A DNA stretch of 5,155 bases from Pseudomonas sp. (GCA_003525045.1 DQGF01000163.1:1-5155), one strand, 5' to 3'; shown: positions 1-5,155, numbered from the stretch's first letter. Notes: generated by a model from the sequence alone, not told the origin. Numbers and translations: made by a program.

Positions 1-17
1 CAAGCCTCGCTCCTACA
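1..17. repeat. Partial REP element at the window edge, upstream of mazG
   Basis: Bases 1-17 (CAAGCCTCGCTCCTACA) match the right-hand REP arm at 1991-2007 with a single difference (C for G at position 8). This is the outer end of the same Pseudomonas REP family; the rest lies left of the window. It sits 22 bp before the mazG start, so the gene upstream is probably separated from mazG by a REP or REPIN. Whether it is a single REP or half of an inverted pair cannot be seen. Confidence 0.7.
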
Positions 18-39
18 GGGGTGTAGAGATTATTGAAAG

Positions 40-873
40 ATGTATTCACTTGAAGATCTATTGCACCTGATGAACCGCCTGCGCGACCCGCAGTTCGGCT
101 GCCCGTGGGACATCAAGCAAACCTACGAAACCATCGTCCCGCATACCCTCGAGGAAGCCTACGAAGTTGCCGACGCCATCGAGCGCGGAGACTTCGATCA
201 CTTGCAGGGTGAGTTGGGCGATTTGCTGTTCCAGGTGGTTTATTACAGCCAACTGGCCCGGGAAGAAGGGCGCTTCGAATTCGCTGGCGTGGTCGACAGC
301 ATCACCCGCAAGCTGATCCGCCGTCATCCTCACGTGTTTCCTACCGGCGATCTGTACGCGCCGCTGGATGTCCCGCGTTTGAATGAAGAGCAGGTCAAAC
401 AGCGCTGGGAAGAGATCAAGGCCGAAGAGCGCGCGGAGAAATCCTCCGTGCCGCAACAGCTGTCCTTGCTCGATGACGTACCCGCGGCATTGCCGGCATT
501 GTCCCGTTCGGCCAAGTTGCAGAAGCGTGCAGGGCAGGTCGGTTTCGACTGGCCGGACGCCTTGCCGGTGCTGGACAAGGTCCGCGAAGAACTCGATGAA
601 ATACTCGAGGCGATGGCCGACAACGATCCGGTGGCGATTGCCGATGAAGTCGGTGACCTGCTGTTTTCCGTGGTCAATCTGGCGCGACATCTCAAGGTCG
701 ACCCGGAAACTGCATTGCGGGGCGCCAACAACAAGTTCGAAAGACGCTTCCGATTTATCGAACAGGCATTGCGCGACACCCACCGTCCCATGGAAGATTG
801 CACCCTCGAAGAGTTGGACGCCTTGTGGGGCGAAGCCAAACGTCAGGAAAAGAATTTGCCCAGCTGCGGTTGA
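40..873 (+). CDS. mazG: MazG, nucleoside triphosphate pyrophosphohydrolase
   Basis: Cytosolic enzyme of the all-alpha NTP pyrophosphohydrolase family, which hydrolyses (d)NTPs to the monophosphate and pyrophosphate. In E. coli it is linked to clearing aberrant nucleotides and to lowering ppGpp under starvation. The 277 residues hold the expected two MazG repeats. The N-terminal one opens with MNRLRDPQFGCPWD (residues 11-24) and carries the metal-binding pattern E38-E39-E42 with E58 and D61. The C-terminal one has E183-E184-E187 with E203 and D206, then the conserved NKFERRF (231-237) and W263. All Mg-coordinating acidic positions are present in both halves, so it should be active. It is slightly longer than the 263-residue E. 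coli protein, mainly in the linker around 125-150. The ATG at 40 gives the family N-terminus (MYSLEDLLHLM); the ribosome binding site is weak (AGAGA at 25-29). It is 28 bp ahead of the DUF2058 gene and probably co-transcribed with it. Confidence 0.96.
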   Translation: MYSLEDLLHLMNRLRDPQFGCPWDIKQTYETIVPHTLEEAYEVADAIERGDFDHLQGELGDLLFQVVYYSQLAREEGRFEFAGVVDSITRKLIRRHPHVFPTGDLYAPLDVPRLNEEQVKQRWEEIKAEERAEKSSVPQQLSLLDDVPAALPALSRSAKLQKRAGQVGFDWPDALPVLDKVREELDEILEAMADNDPVAIADEVGDLLFSVVNLARHLKVDPETALRGANNKFERRFRFIEQALRDTHRPMEDCTLEELDALWGEAKRQEKNLPSCG

Positions 874-901
874 GCAGTTGCCTAAGTGAGAAATAAGCAC
901 C

Positions 902-1444
902 ATGAGCATTTCCCTTCGCGACCAGTTGCTCAAAGCAGGGCTGGTCAACCAGAAGCAGGCCAAGCAGGTCGGCAAAGATAAACAGAAGCAGCAACGTCTG
1001 GCCCACAAAGGCCAGATCGAACTCGATGATTCGCAGCAGCGGGCGGCTCAGGAAGCCATGGCCGAGAAGGTCAAGCGCGACCAGGAGCTGAACCGTCAGC
1101 AGCAGGAAAAGGCCGAGGCGAAGGCCCGCGCCGCGCAGGTCAAGCAATTGATCGAAGTCTCGCGCCTGCCGAAGTTGACGACCGAGGACTACTACAACTT
1201 CGTCGATGACAAGAAGGTCAAGCGCCTCTCCGTCAACACCCTGATGCGCAACAAGCTCAGCAGCGGTTCGCTGGCGATCGTGCACCACGCCGGCGGCTAC
1301 GAAGTAATCCCGCGTGAGGCGGCCCTGAAGATCCAGGAGCGCGATCCGCAACGCATCGTGCAGCTGAATGTGCAGACCGAAGAAGTCGCTGCGGAAGACG
1401 ATCCATACGCGGCCTACCAGATTCCCGACGATCTGATGTGGTAA
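902..1444 (+). CDS. DUF2058 family protein (YaiL-like), function unknown
   Basis: A 180-residue soluble protein that resembles E. coli YaiL and belongs to the family often labelled 'nucleoprotein/polynucleotide-associated enzyme', a name without firm experimental backing. The N-terminus MSISLRDQLLKAGLVN matches the family start. Residues 17-85 are very rich in K, Q, E, R and A and should form a long charged helix or coiled coil. Residues 86-153 (from EVSRLP through YEVIPREAALKI) look like a compact domain. The tail is acidic and ends in DDPYAAYQIPDDLMW (166-180), almost the same as the E. coli C-terminus, which suggests a conserved docking or folding role for the last residues. There is no signal peptide or membrane segment. 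The start at 902 is preceded by AAGTGAG (884-890), a modest ribosome binding site. It is the last gene of the mazG unit; a strong terminator begins 20 bp after its stop. RNA association is possible from the charge pattern but is inference. Confidence 0.88.
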   Translation: MSISLRDQLLKAGLVNQKQAKQVGKDKQKQQRLAHKGQIELDDSQQRAAQEAMAEKVKRDQELNRQQQEKAEAKARAAQVKQLIEVSRLPKLTTEDYYNFVDDKKVKRLSVNTLMRNKLSSGSLAIVHHAGGYEVIPREAALKIQERDPQRIVQLNVQTEEVAAEDDPYAAYQIPDDLMW

Positions 1445-1463
1445 CTCGTTAAAGGCTGCAATT

Positions 1464-1499
1464 ACGACAAACCCCGCTCATGGCGGGGTTTGTCGTTTT
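1464..1499 (+). terminator. Rho-independent terminator of the mazG-DUF2058 unit
   Basis: A perfect 14-bp stem, ACGACAAACCCCGC (1464-1477) pairing with 1483-1496, closes a 5-nt loop TCATG (1478-1482). Its 3' end runs into TTTT (1496-1499), which makes it a strong terminator for the plus strand. Read on the minus strand, the inner CCCCGC/GCGGGG stem is followed by TTTGTCG, so it may also stop transcription of the 62-residue gene that ends at 1528. There is no long U-tract on that side. Confidence 0.9.
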
Positions 1500-1527
1500 C
1501 AATGCTGTAGTTGCTCAGGCTCCGCGC

Positions 1528-1716
1528 CTAGGCGGATAGCCGTTCACGTTGCTGCTCCAATGTTTCCAGTTCGGCCTTGTAGTTGTGGGCGTCAGCCTCG
1601 GAATGAAACATCCCGACCAGCATGTCTTGTTGGTGCACGTCCCAGATCCGGATACCGGCGGCTACACCCTCGTGGGACTTATGTGAATCGTCGCGTTCAG
1701 TTACTTTTACAGTCAT
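1528..1716 (-). CDS. Small conserved-looking hypothetical protein, 62 residues
   Basis: I do not recognise this protein family. It is 62 residues, polar and without a signal peptide, membrane segment or cysteine. Residues 1-20 are polar (TERDDSHKSHEG). Residues 21-37 (GIRIWDVHQQDMLVGMF) look like two short beta strands around a turn. Residues 38-61 (HSEADAHNYKAELETLEQQRERL) look like one amphipathic, charged helix. This beta-beta-alpha outline suits a small cytosolic adaptor or binding protein, but no function can be assigned. Support for it being a real gene: GGAG (plus-strand CTCC at 1724-1727) lies 7 nt before the ATG, a fair sigma70-type promoter lies upstream, it has a free-standing position between two terminators, and the composition is protein-like rather than that of a shadow frame. 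It converges on the mazG unit. Confidence 0.72.
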   Translation of the reverse strand: MTVKVTERDDSHKSHEGVAAGIRIWDVHQQDMLVGMFHSEADAHNYKAELETLEQQRERLSA

Positions 1717-1765
1717 CTGCTAGCTCCAATCTCTGTTATCTGCAGCAAGGCGTGTGCAGGACTTT

Positions 1766-1795
1766 GTTATATGTTTGGTTAGCTTGCTAAGTAAA
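1766..1795 (-). promoter_or_regulatory. Candidate sigma70 promoter of the 62-residue gene
   Basis: On the minus strand TTTACT (plus 1790-1795; 4 of 6 to TTGACA) is followed after 18 bp by TATAAC (plus 1766-1771; 5 of 6 to TATAAT). Transcription would start near 1759, giving a leader of roughly 40 nt before the ATG at 1716. The spacer contains the near-palindrome TTAGC-TT-GCTAA (1779-1790), where a repressor could bind; no regulator can be named. Confidence 0.45.
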
Positions 1796-1939
1796 CGACT
1801 GGATTCGGTAACAGACTTTTGCAAGATCGGAGAAAGTCTCGCAGCCCGCCAAATGCGCGACATTCGGTCGCAGGGCGTTAAGTTTCATGACAAAAGCTTC
1901 ATGTTGGCGAGGAACAAATCGCGAAGTGAAACGGGTACC

Positions 1940-2007
1940 TGTAGGAGCCAGGCTTGCCGGCGAAGGCGTCTTCAAGTGCGCCTTCGCCGGCAAGCCTGGC
2001 TCCTACA
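1940..2007. repeat. REPIN: inverted pair of REP sequences
   Basis: Two 29-nt arms, 1940-1968 and 1979-2007, are exact reverse complements around a 10-nt loop (TCTTCAAGTG, 1969-1978). The arm starts TGTAGGAGCCAGGCTTG and goes on to CCGGCGAAGGCG, the core of the REP family abundant in P. fluorescens-type genomes. REPINs are non-autonomous and are thought to be mobilised by a single RAYT (REP-associated tyrosine transposase) elsewhere in the chromosome; none is encoded here. It lies 20 bp beyond the fabAB terminator. In RNA it would form a very stable hairpin, able to block 3' exonucleases if read through. Confidence 0.93.
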
Positions 2008-2032
2008 AAAGCAAAAGCAAAAGCAAAAAAAA
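2007..2032. repeat. Short AAAAGC tandem ending in an A8 run
   Basis: Three exact copies of AAAAGC (2007-2024) are followed by A8 (2025-2032). The tandem begins at the outer end of the REPIN and the A8 forms the left arm and U-tract of the fabAB terminator. On the minus strand this reads as T8 followed by GCTTTT repeats, which extends the T-rich stretch after the terminator. It probably arose by slippage and may vary in copy number between strains. Confidence 0.75.
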
Positions 2033-2058
2033 CGCCCCGAACCAGTCGGGGCGTTTTT
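2028..2058 (-). terminator. Bidirectional rho-independent terminator after fabB
   Basis: The arms AAAAACGCCCCGA (2028-2040) and TCGGGGCGTTTTT (2046-2058) are perfectly complementary around the loop ACCAG. The GC core is 8 bp. On the minus strand the stem is followed by T8, starting 25 nt after the fabB stop, so it ends the fabAB transcript. On the plus strand it is followed by T5, so it can also block transcripts entering fabB from the antisense side. Confidence 0.93.
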
Positions 2059-2083
2059 ATGTACAGCGAAGCGGCAGCGGGTA

Positions 2084-3304
2084 TTACTTACCCGACCAGC
2101 GCTTCAGTACCAGAGTAGCGTTAGTACCACCGAAACCGAAGCTGTTGCTCATGACAGTGTTGATGGTGGCATCTTCGCGAGTCTTGGTCAGGATCGGCAT
2201 GTCAGCCACTTCCGGGTCCAGTTCGTCGATGTTGGCGGAACCCGCCATGAAGTTGCCTTCCATCATCAGCATGCAGTAGATCGCTTCGTGAACGCCAGCG
2301 GCGCCCAGGGAGTGACCCGACAGGCTCTTGGTGGAGCTGATAGCCGGAGCCTTGTCGCCGAATACTTCACGCACTCCCTTCATTTCCATGACATCGCCGA
2401 CCGGAGTCGAGGTGCCGTGGGTGTTCAGGTAGTCGATCGGAGCGTCAACGGTGGACATGGCCATCTGCATGCAGCGGATGGCGCCTTCGCCGCTTGGGGC
2501 GACCATGTCGTAGCCGTCGGAGGTCGCGCCGTAGCCAACGATTTCCGCGTAGATCTTCGCGCCGCGGGCCAGAGCGTGTTCCAGCTCTTCGACCACGACC
2601 ATGCCGCCACCGCCGGCGATGACGAAACCGTCACGCTTGGCGTCGTAGGCACGGGAAGCTTTTTCCGGGGTTTCGTTGTACTGGCTGGACAGGGCGCCCA
2701 TGGCGTCGAACAGGAACGATTGGCTCCAGTGTTCTTCTTCACCGCCGCCGGCGAACACGATGTCCTGCTTGCCCATCTGGATCTGTTCCATGGCGGTACC
2801 GATGCAGTGGGCACTGGTGGCGCAGGCAGAAGCGATGGAGTAGTTCAGGCCCTTGATCTTGAACGGCGTGGCCAGGCAAGCGGAAACGGTGCTGCTCATG
2901 GTCCGCGTCACGCGGTATGGGCCGACGCGCTTCACGCCTTTCTCGCGCAGGATGTCCAGCGCTTCCATCTGGTTCAGCGTGGAGGCGCCACCGGAACCGG
3001 CGATCAGGCCGGTACGCGGGTTGGAGACTTGCTCATCGGTCAGACCGGAGTCAGTGATGGCGTCTTTCATGGCCAGGTAGGCGTAAGCCGCCGCGTGGCC
3101 GACGAAGCGATAGATCTTGCGATCGATCAGCTCTTCGAGGGGAAGGTCAATGGAGCCGGAAACCTGGCTACGCAGACCCATTTCGGCATATTCCGGGTTG
3201 AACCGGATGCCAGGGCGGCTTGCACGCAGGTTAGCGGAGACGGTCTCTTTGTCATTGCCCAGGCACGAAACGATGCCCAGACCAGTGATAACGACGCGGC
3301 GCAT
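2084..3304 (-). CDS. fabB: 3-oxoacyl-ACP synthase I (beta-ketoacyl-ACP synthase I)
   Basis: Condensing enzyme of type II fatty acid synthesis in the cytosol. It joins malonyl-ACP to an acyl-ACP with release of CO2, and it is the enzyme that elongates cis-3-decenoyl-ACP made by FabA, so it is needed for unsaturated fatty acids. The 406 residues equal the E. coli FabB length and align along the whole protein. The thiolase-fold active site is complete: C161 in [10 protein letters not shown]296 in NTHGTST, K326 in STKSLSG and H331 in SGHSLGAAG, plus the glycine-rich [13 protein letters not shown] (388-400) near the C-terminus. [18 protein letters not shown] is typical of FabB rather than FabF. 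The ATG at 3304 gives the family start [13 protein letters not shown] and has AAGGG 8 nt upstream, overlapping the fabA stop. It is the second gene of the fabA-fabB operon, with an 11-bp gap, and ends at a strong terminator. Confidence 0.98.
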   Translation of the reverse strand: MRRVVITGLGIVSCLGNDKETVSANLRASRPGIRFNPEYAEMGLRSQVSGSIDLPLEELIDRKIYRFVGHAAAYAYLAMKDAITDSGLTDEQVSNPRTGLIAGSGGASTLNQMEALDILREKGVKRVGPYRVTRTMSSTVSACLATPFKIKGLNYSIASACATSAHCIGTAMEQIQMGKQDIVFAGGGEEEHWSQSFLFDAMGALSSQYNETPEKASRAYDAKRDGFVIAGGGGMVVVEELEHALARGAKIYAEIVGYGATSDGYDMVAPSGEGAIRCMQMAMSTVDAPIDYLNTHGTSTPVGDVMEMKGVREVFGDKAPAISSTKSLSGHSLGAAGVHEAIYCMLMMEGNFMAGSANIDELDPEVADMPILTKTREDATINTVMSNSFGFGGTNATLVLKRWSGK

Positions 3305-3312
3305 GCGGATAA

Positions 3313-3318
3313 CCCTTA
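3313..3318 (-). promoter_or_regulatory. fabB ribosome binding site overlapping the fabA stop codon
   Basis: On the minus strand the sequence TAAGGG contains both the fabA stop (TAA, plus 3316-3318) and the fabB Shine-Dalgarno (AAGGG, plus 3313-3317), 8 nt before the fabB ATG. A ribosome terminating on fabA therefore covers the fabB initiation site, which points to translational coupling of the two enzymes. Confidence 0.8.
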
Positions 3319-3831
3319 GAAGTTTTCAGTGGAGGTGAACACGCCGACCCGGAGGCCTTCGGCGGTGTAGATTTCGCGGCCGTCGACACTGACCGAACCA
3401 TCGGCTATAGCGAGGTTCAGCTTGCCTTTCAGGACGCGCTTGATCTGAATGTTATACGTAACTTTCTTGGCGGTCGGCAGGACCTGACCAAAGAACTTCA
3501 CTTCGCCCGAACCCAGTGCGCGACCGCGGCCCGGCAGACCCTGCCAGCCGAGGAAGAAGCCGACCAGTTGCCACATGGCATCGAGGCCCAGGCAGCCCGG
3601 CATCACCGGATCGCCTTCGAAGTGACAGGCGAAGAACCACAGGTCCGGAGTGATATCCAGCTCGGCGACCAATTCACCTTTGCCGTACTTGCCACCTTCT
3701 TCGCTGATGTGGGTGATGCGATCAACCATCAGCATGTTGGGGGCGGGCAGTTGCGCGTTACCTGGGCCGAACAGCTCACCGCGACTGCAGCGCAGCAGGT
3801 CTTCCCGAGTAAAGGCGTTTTGTTTGGTCAT
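3316..3831 (-). CDS. fabA: 3-hydroxydecanoyl-ACP dehydratase/isomerase
   Basis: Bifunctional hot-dog-fold enzyme that dehydrates 3-hydroxydecanoyl-ACP to trans-2-decenoyl-ACP and isomerises it to cis-3-decenoyl-ACP, the branch point to unsaturated fatty acids. At 171 residues it has the normal family length. The catalytic histidine H70 sits in [15 protein letters not shown] and the catalytic aspartate D84 in [16 protein letters not shown], both in the expected context. The [13 protein letters not shown] segment (107-119) is the second conserved block. The ATG at 3831 has GAGGAG (plus 3837-3842) 5 nt upstream, a strong ribosome binding site. It is the first gene of fabA-fabB. The 247-bp space before it contains an operator-like palindrome at 3963-3980. 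FabA with FabB is the usual anaerobic-type route to unsaturated fatty acids in pseudomonads. Confidence 0.98.
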   Translation of the reverse strand: MTKQNAFTREDLLRCSRGELFGPGNAQLPAPNMLMVDRITHISEEGGKYGKGELVAELDITPDLWFFACHFEGDPVMPGCLGLDAMWQLVGFFLGWQGLPGRGRALGSGEVKFFGQVLPTAKKVTYNIQIKRVLKGKLNLAIADGSVSVDGREIYTAEGLRVGVFTSTENF

Positions 3832-3962
3832 GCGAGCTCCTCAATAGTCCCATGCGGCAGGTGGGGCAAATCTTCCCGGCCGGTCGAAGCATTCATGCCT
3901 CGAATCAGCAGCCTACTCATAGACTATTGCGTTGTGGTGAAAGTCACAGCACCAAGGACATG

Positions 3963-3980
3963 AATGTACACTTGTGCACT
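3963..3980. promoter_or_regulatory. Operator candidate for fabAB (FabR/DesT-like palindrome)
   Basis: The 18-bp sequence AATGTACACTTGTGCACT is an imperfect palindrome: arms AATGTACA and TGTGCACT, 6 of 8 positions symmetric, around CT. The inner pattern TGNACA-NN-TGNNCA has the look of sites bound by TetR-family regulators of unsaturated fatty acid synthesis (FabR in E. coli; DesT, which has a secondary effect on fabAB in P. aeruginosa). It is 131 bp before the fabA ATG. Just upstream on the minus strand lies an AT-rich AATAATAAT run (plus 3984-3992) with -10-like AATAAT hexamers, but no clear -35 goes with it, so I cannot place the core promoter. The link to a particular regulator is inference from recalled site patterns. 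Confidence 0.5.
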
Positions 3981-3981
3981 G

Positions 3982-4012
3982 AAATTATTATTCAAGCCCC
4001 TTTTCGGGCCTG
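3982..4012 (-). terminator. Weak terminator candidate after the hybrid kinase gene
   Basis: On the minus strand CAGGCCC (plus 4006-4012) can pair with GGGCTTG (plus 3993-3999), including one G-U pair, around a 6-nt GAAAAG loop, followed by AATAATAATTT. The stem is short and the tail only partly T-rich, so termination may be incomplete and some kinase transcripts could read into fabA. The same tail doubles as the AT-rich element next to the fabAB operator candidate. Confidence 0.35.
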
Positions 4013-4078
4013 TTCGGGTGCCTAAGACTGCCGCACTTTCGCCTTTCACGCCAGTCACAGATGGTCGAAAGGCCTGCG

Positions 4079-5155
4079 CTACTGCACCCATCGCTGCAAA
4101 ATCTGCTGCAGATCAGTGCGTTTGAATGGCTTAGCCAGGTAATCGTTCATTCCCGCCGATAAACAGGCTTCGCGGTCGCCCTGCAAGGCATTGGCGGTCA
4201 GGGCGATGATTGGCAAGCCAGCGCAGCCAGGCAACTGGCGAATCTGTCGGGTCGCTTCATAGCCGTCGATGATCGGCAGTCGGCAATCCATCAGAATCGC
4301 TTCGAAAATCAGACTCTCGGCACTGCGCACCGCCTGCGCGCCATCGGTCGCAACGCTGACAGTAAAGCCCAGGCTGCGCAACATTGCCTCGATAACCGTC
4401 TGGTTGACCGGATTGTCCTCGACCAGCAGCACATTGCGCCCTTCACCATCACCGGTTCCGGTAGGCGTCCGTGGGGTCAATATCGGCAGCGTCTGTTTAT
4501 ACAGCGCCAGCGGAATTTCCAGAGTGAACACCGAACCACGACCTTCTTCGCTCTGGGCGCGCAAGGTGCCGCCCATGCGTTCAGCCAGGGTGCGGGCAAT
4601 GGGGAGCCCCAGCCCGGTGCCGCCATAGCGCCTTGAAATGGAACTGTCGGCCTGCTGGAAGGCATTGAACATCGATTCCAGGTTCTCGCTGGAAATACCG
4701 ATCCCGCTGTCGCGCACCGTGCAGGTGAACCAGAGCAGTTGGTGATCCAGCGACTGCCATTGCGGTTCGAGGGTGACGCGACCTTTCTCGGTGAACTTCA
4801 GCGCATTGCCGACCAGGTTGACCAGGATCTGCCGGATCCGCGTCGGGTCGCCCTGTACCTGCAACGCGCGCAGGCTATCGGGAATCAGCAGTGCCAGATC
4901 CAGCCCGCGTTGCGCCGCGCTGTGCGAGAACGCCTGGGCGCAACTGCCGATCAGGTCCGCGAGGTTGAACGGAATGTGTTCCAGCTCCAGTTCCGAGCGC
5001 TCGATGCGCGAGAAATCGAGAATGTCGTTGATGACTTTGAGCAGGTGTTCGGTGGACTCCGAAGCCAGCGCCGCGTATTCGACCTGCTCCTCAGTCATCT
5101 CGGTGGTTTCCAGCAATTGCAGCATGCCCAGCACGCCATTCATCGGGGTGCGGAT
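4079..5155 (-). CDS. Hybrid sensor histidine kinase, C-terminal part (N-terminus outside the window)
   Basis: The frame is open to the last base, encoding 358 residues. Its first codons read I-R-T-P-M-N-G-V, the second half of an H-box (HEIRTPMNG), so the phospho-histidine and everything before it lie beyond the window. The ATG at 5143 is internal to that motif and is not the start. Counting from it, the rest of the HisKA dimerisation helices span about 1-50. The HATPase_c domain follows, with N-box N109/N113 (LVNLVGNALKF), G1 box DSGIGIS (145-151), F-box F159/F162 and G2 box GGTGLGL (174-180). A receiver domain follows from about 236, with acidic pair E242-D243, phospho-acceptor D286 (ILMDCRLP), T316 and K338 (AKPF). 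The protein ends at residue 354 (RWVQ) with no Hpt domain, so phosphate must pass to a separate Hpt protein. Position upstream of fabA and domain order match P. aeruginosa PA1611, a RetS-binding kinase that signals through HptB. That orthology is inference. Confidence 0.93.
   Translation of the reverse strand: MRTPMNGVLGMLQLLETTEMTEEQVEYAALASESTEHLLKVINDILDFSRIERSELELEHIPFNLADLIGSCAQAFSHSAAQRGLDLALLIPDSLRALQVQGDPTRIRQILVNLVGNALKFTEKGRVTLEPQWQSLDHQLLWFTCTVRDSGIGISSENLESMFNAFQQADSSISRRYGGTGLGLPIARTLAERMGGTLRAQSEEGRGSVFTLEIPLALYKQTLPILTPRTPTGTGDGEGRNVLLVEDNPVNQTVIEAMLRSLGFTVSVATDGAQAVRSAESLIFEAILMDCRLPIIDGYEATRQIRQLPGCAGLPIIALTANALQGDREACLSAGMNDYLAKPFKRTDLQQILQRWVQ

Larger units (their letters stand above)
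1717..2083. other. Intergenic region between the 62-residue gene and fabB
   Basis: This 367-bp spacer holds no convincing gene. From left to right it contains the ribosome binding site and candidate promoter of the minus-strand 62-residue gene (1724-1795), a weak AT-rich hairpin (AGACTTT 1813-1819 with AAAGTCT 1833-1839, 13-nt loop), about 100 bp with no recognisable signal, the REPIN at 1940-2007, an AAAAGC tandem, and the fabAB terminator. Open frames crossing it run through the REPIN palindrome and lack ribosome binding sites. Confidence 0.75.

Noticed and set aside
58..1008. 316-codon minus-strand open frame over mazG and the start of the DUF2058 gene
   Set aside because: It is antisense to two well-supported genes, has no recognisable domain and no transcription context; a shadow of codon bias.
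755..1351. 198-codon minus-strand open frame, leucine-rich in its middle part
   Set aside because: It is the complement of the DUF2058 gene; the leucines come from antisense CAG/AAG codons of the Q/K-rich protein, not from a membrane protein.
1813..1839. Possible small structured RNA (AGACTTT/AAAGTCT stem with 13-nt loop)
   Set aside because: Seven mostly AT pairs with a large loop, no T-tract and no promoter beside it; too weak to call.
1787..1993. 68-codon minus-strand open frame in the intergenic region
   Set aside because: Its N-terminus is encoded by the REPIN palindrome, there is no ribosome binding site, and no protein family is recognisable.
1940..2007. CRISPR repeat or attachment site reading of the inverted repeat
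   Set aside because: There are no regularly spaced direct repeats and no integrase; the sequence is the known REP core in inverted pair form.
1754..3319. 521-codon plus-strand open frame antisense to fabB
   Set aside because: It mirrors the fabB gene, whose full active site and family length are certain. The frame is low-complexity and rich in H, A, G, V and D as expected for a GC-rich shadow, and it runs through the REPIN and terminator.
3568..3963. 131-codon plus-strand open frame antisense to fabA and its leader
   Set aside because: It overlaps fabA on the opposite strand, lacks a ribosome binding site and reads through the fabA control region.
4041..4073. GCCTTTC/GAAAGGC inverted repeat just after the kinase stop
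   Set aside because: A 7-bp stem with a 19-nt loop and no U-tract; not credible as a terminator by itself.

Overview
The window looks like chromosomal DNA from a fluorescent-type Pseudomonas. The proteins are gamma-proteobacterial, the fabA-fabB pair lies downstream of a hybrid sensor kinase as in the P. aeruginosa PA1611-fabA-fabB neighbourhood, the coding DNA is GC-rich, and it carries REP sequences of the GTAGGAGC...GGCTTGCCGGCGAAGGCG kind typical of P. fluorescens-group genomes. The genus call is an inference from these features; no search was run.

Layout. Bases 1-17 are the end of a REP element cut by the window edge. A plus-strand pair follows: mazG (40-873) and a DUF2058/YaiL-like gene (902-1444), ending at a strong hairpin terminator (1464-1499). 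From 1528 onward every gene is on the minus strand. A 62-residue protein of unknown function (1528-1716) has a good ribosome binding site and a plausible promoter. The spacer 1717-2083 holds that promoter, a perfect 29-bp inverted pair of REP sequences (REPIN, 1940-2007), a short AAAAGC tandem and the fabAB terminator. Then come fabB (2084-3304) and fabA (3316-3831), transcribed fabA to fabB. A 247-bp leader contains a FabR/DesT-like operator candidate. Last is the C-terminal part of a hybrid histidine kinase (4079-5155), cut just after its phospho-histidine.

How the genes work together. FabA makes and isomerises the 10-carbon unsaturated intermediate and FabB elongates it, so the two commit the cell to unsaturated fatty acid synthesis. 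Their coupling is visible in the DNA: the fabA stop codon overlaps the fabB Shine-Dalgarno. MazG removes non-canonical or excess nucleoside triphosphates. Its downstream partner is an uncharacterised charged protein. The kinase resembles, by position and domain order, the group that feeds the HptB branch of the Gac/Rsm network, but it is incomplete here.

I see no CRISPR array, RNA gene, phage, complete mobile element or clearly new multi-gene system. The items most worth a second look are the fabAB operator candidate, the REPIN beside the fabAB terminator, the 62-residue orphan gene and the identity of the kinase.
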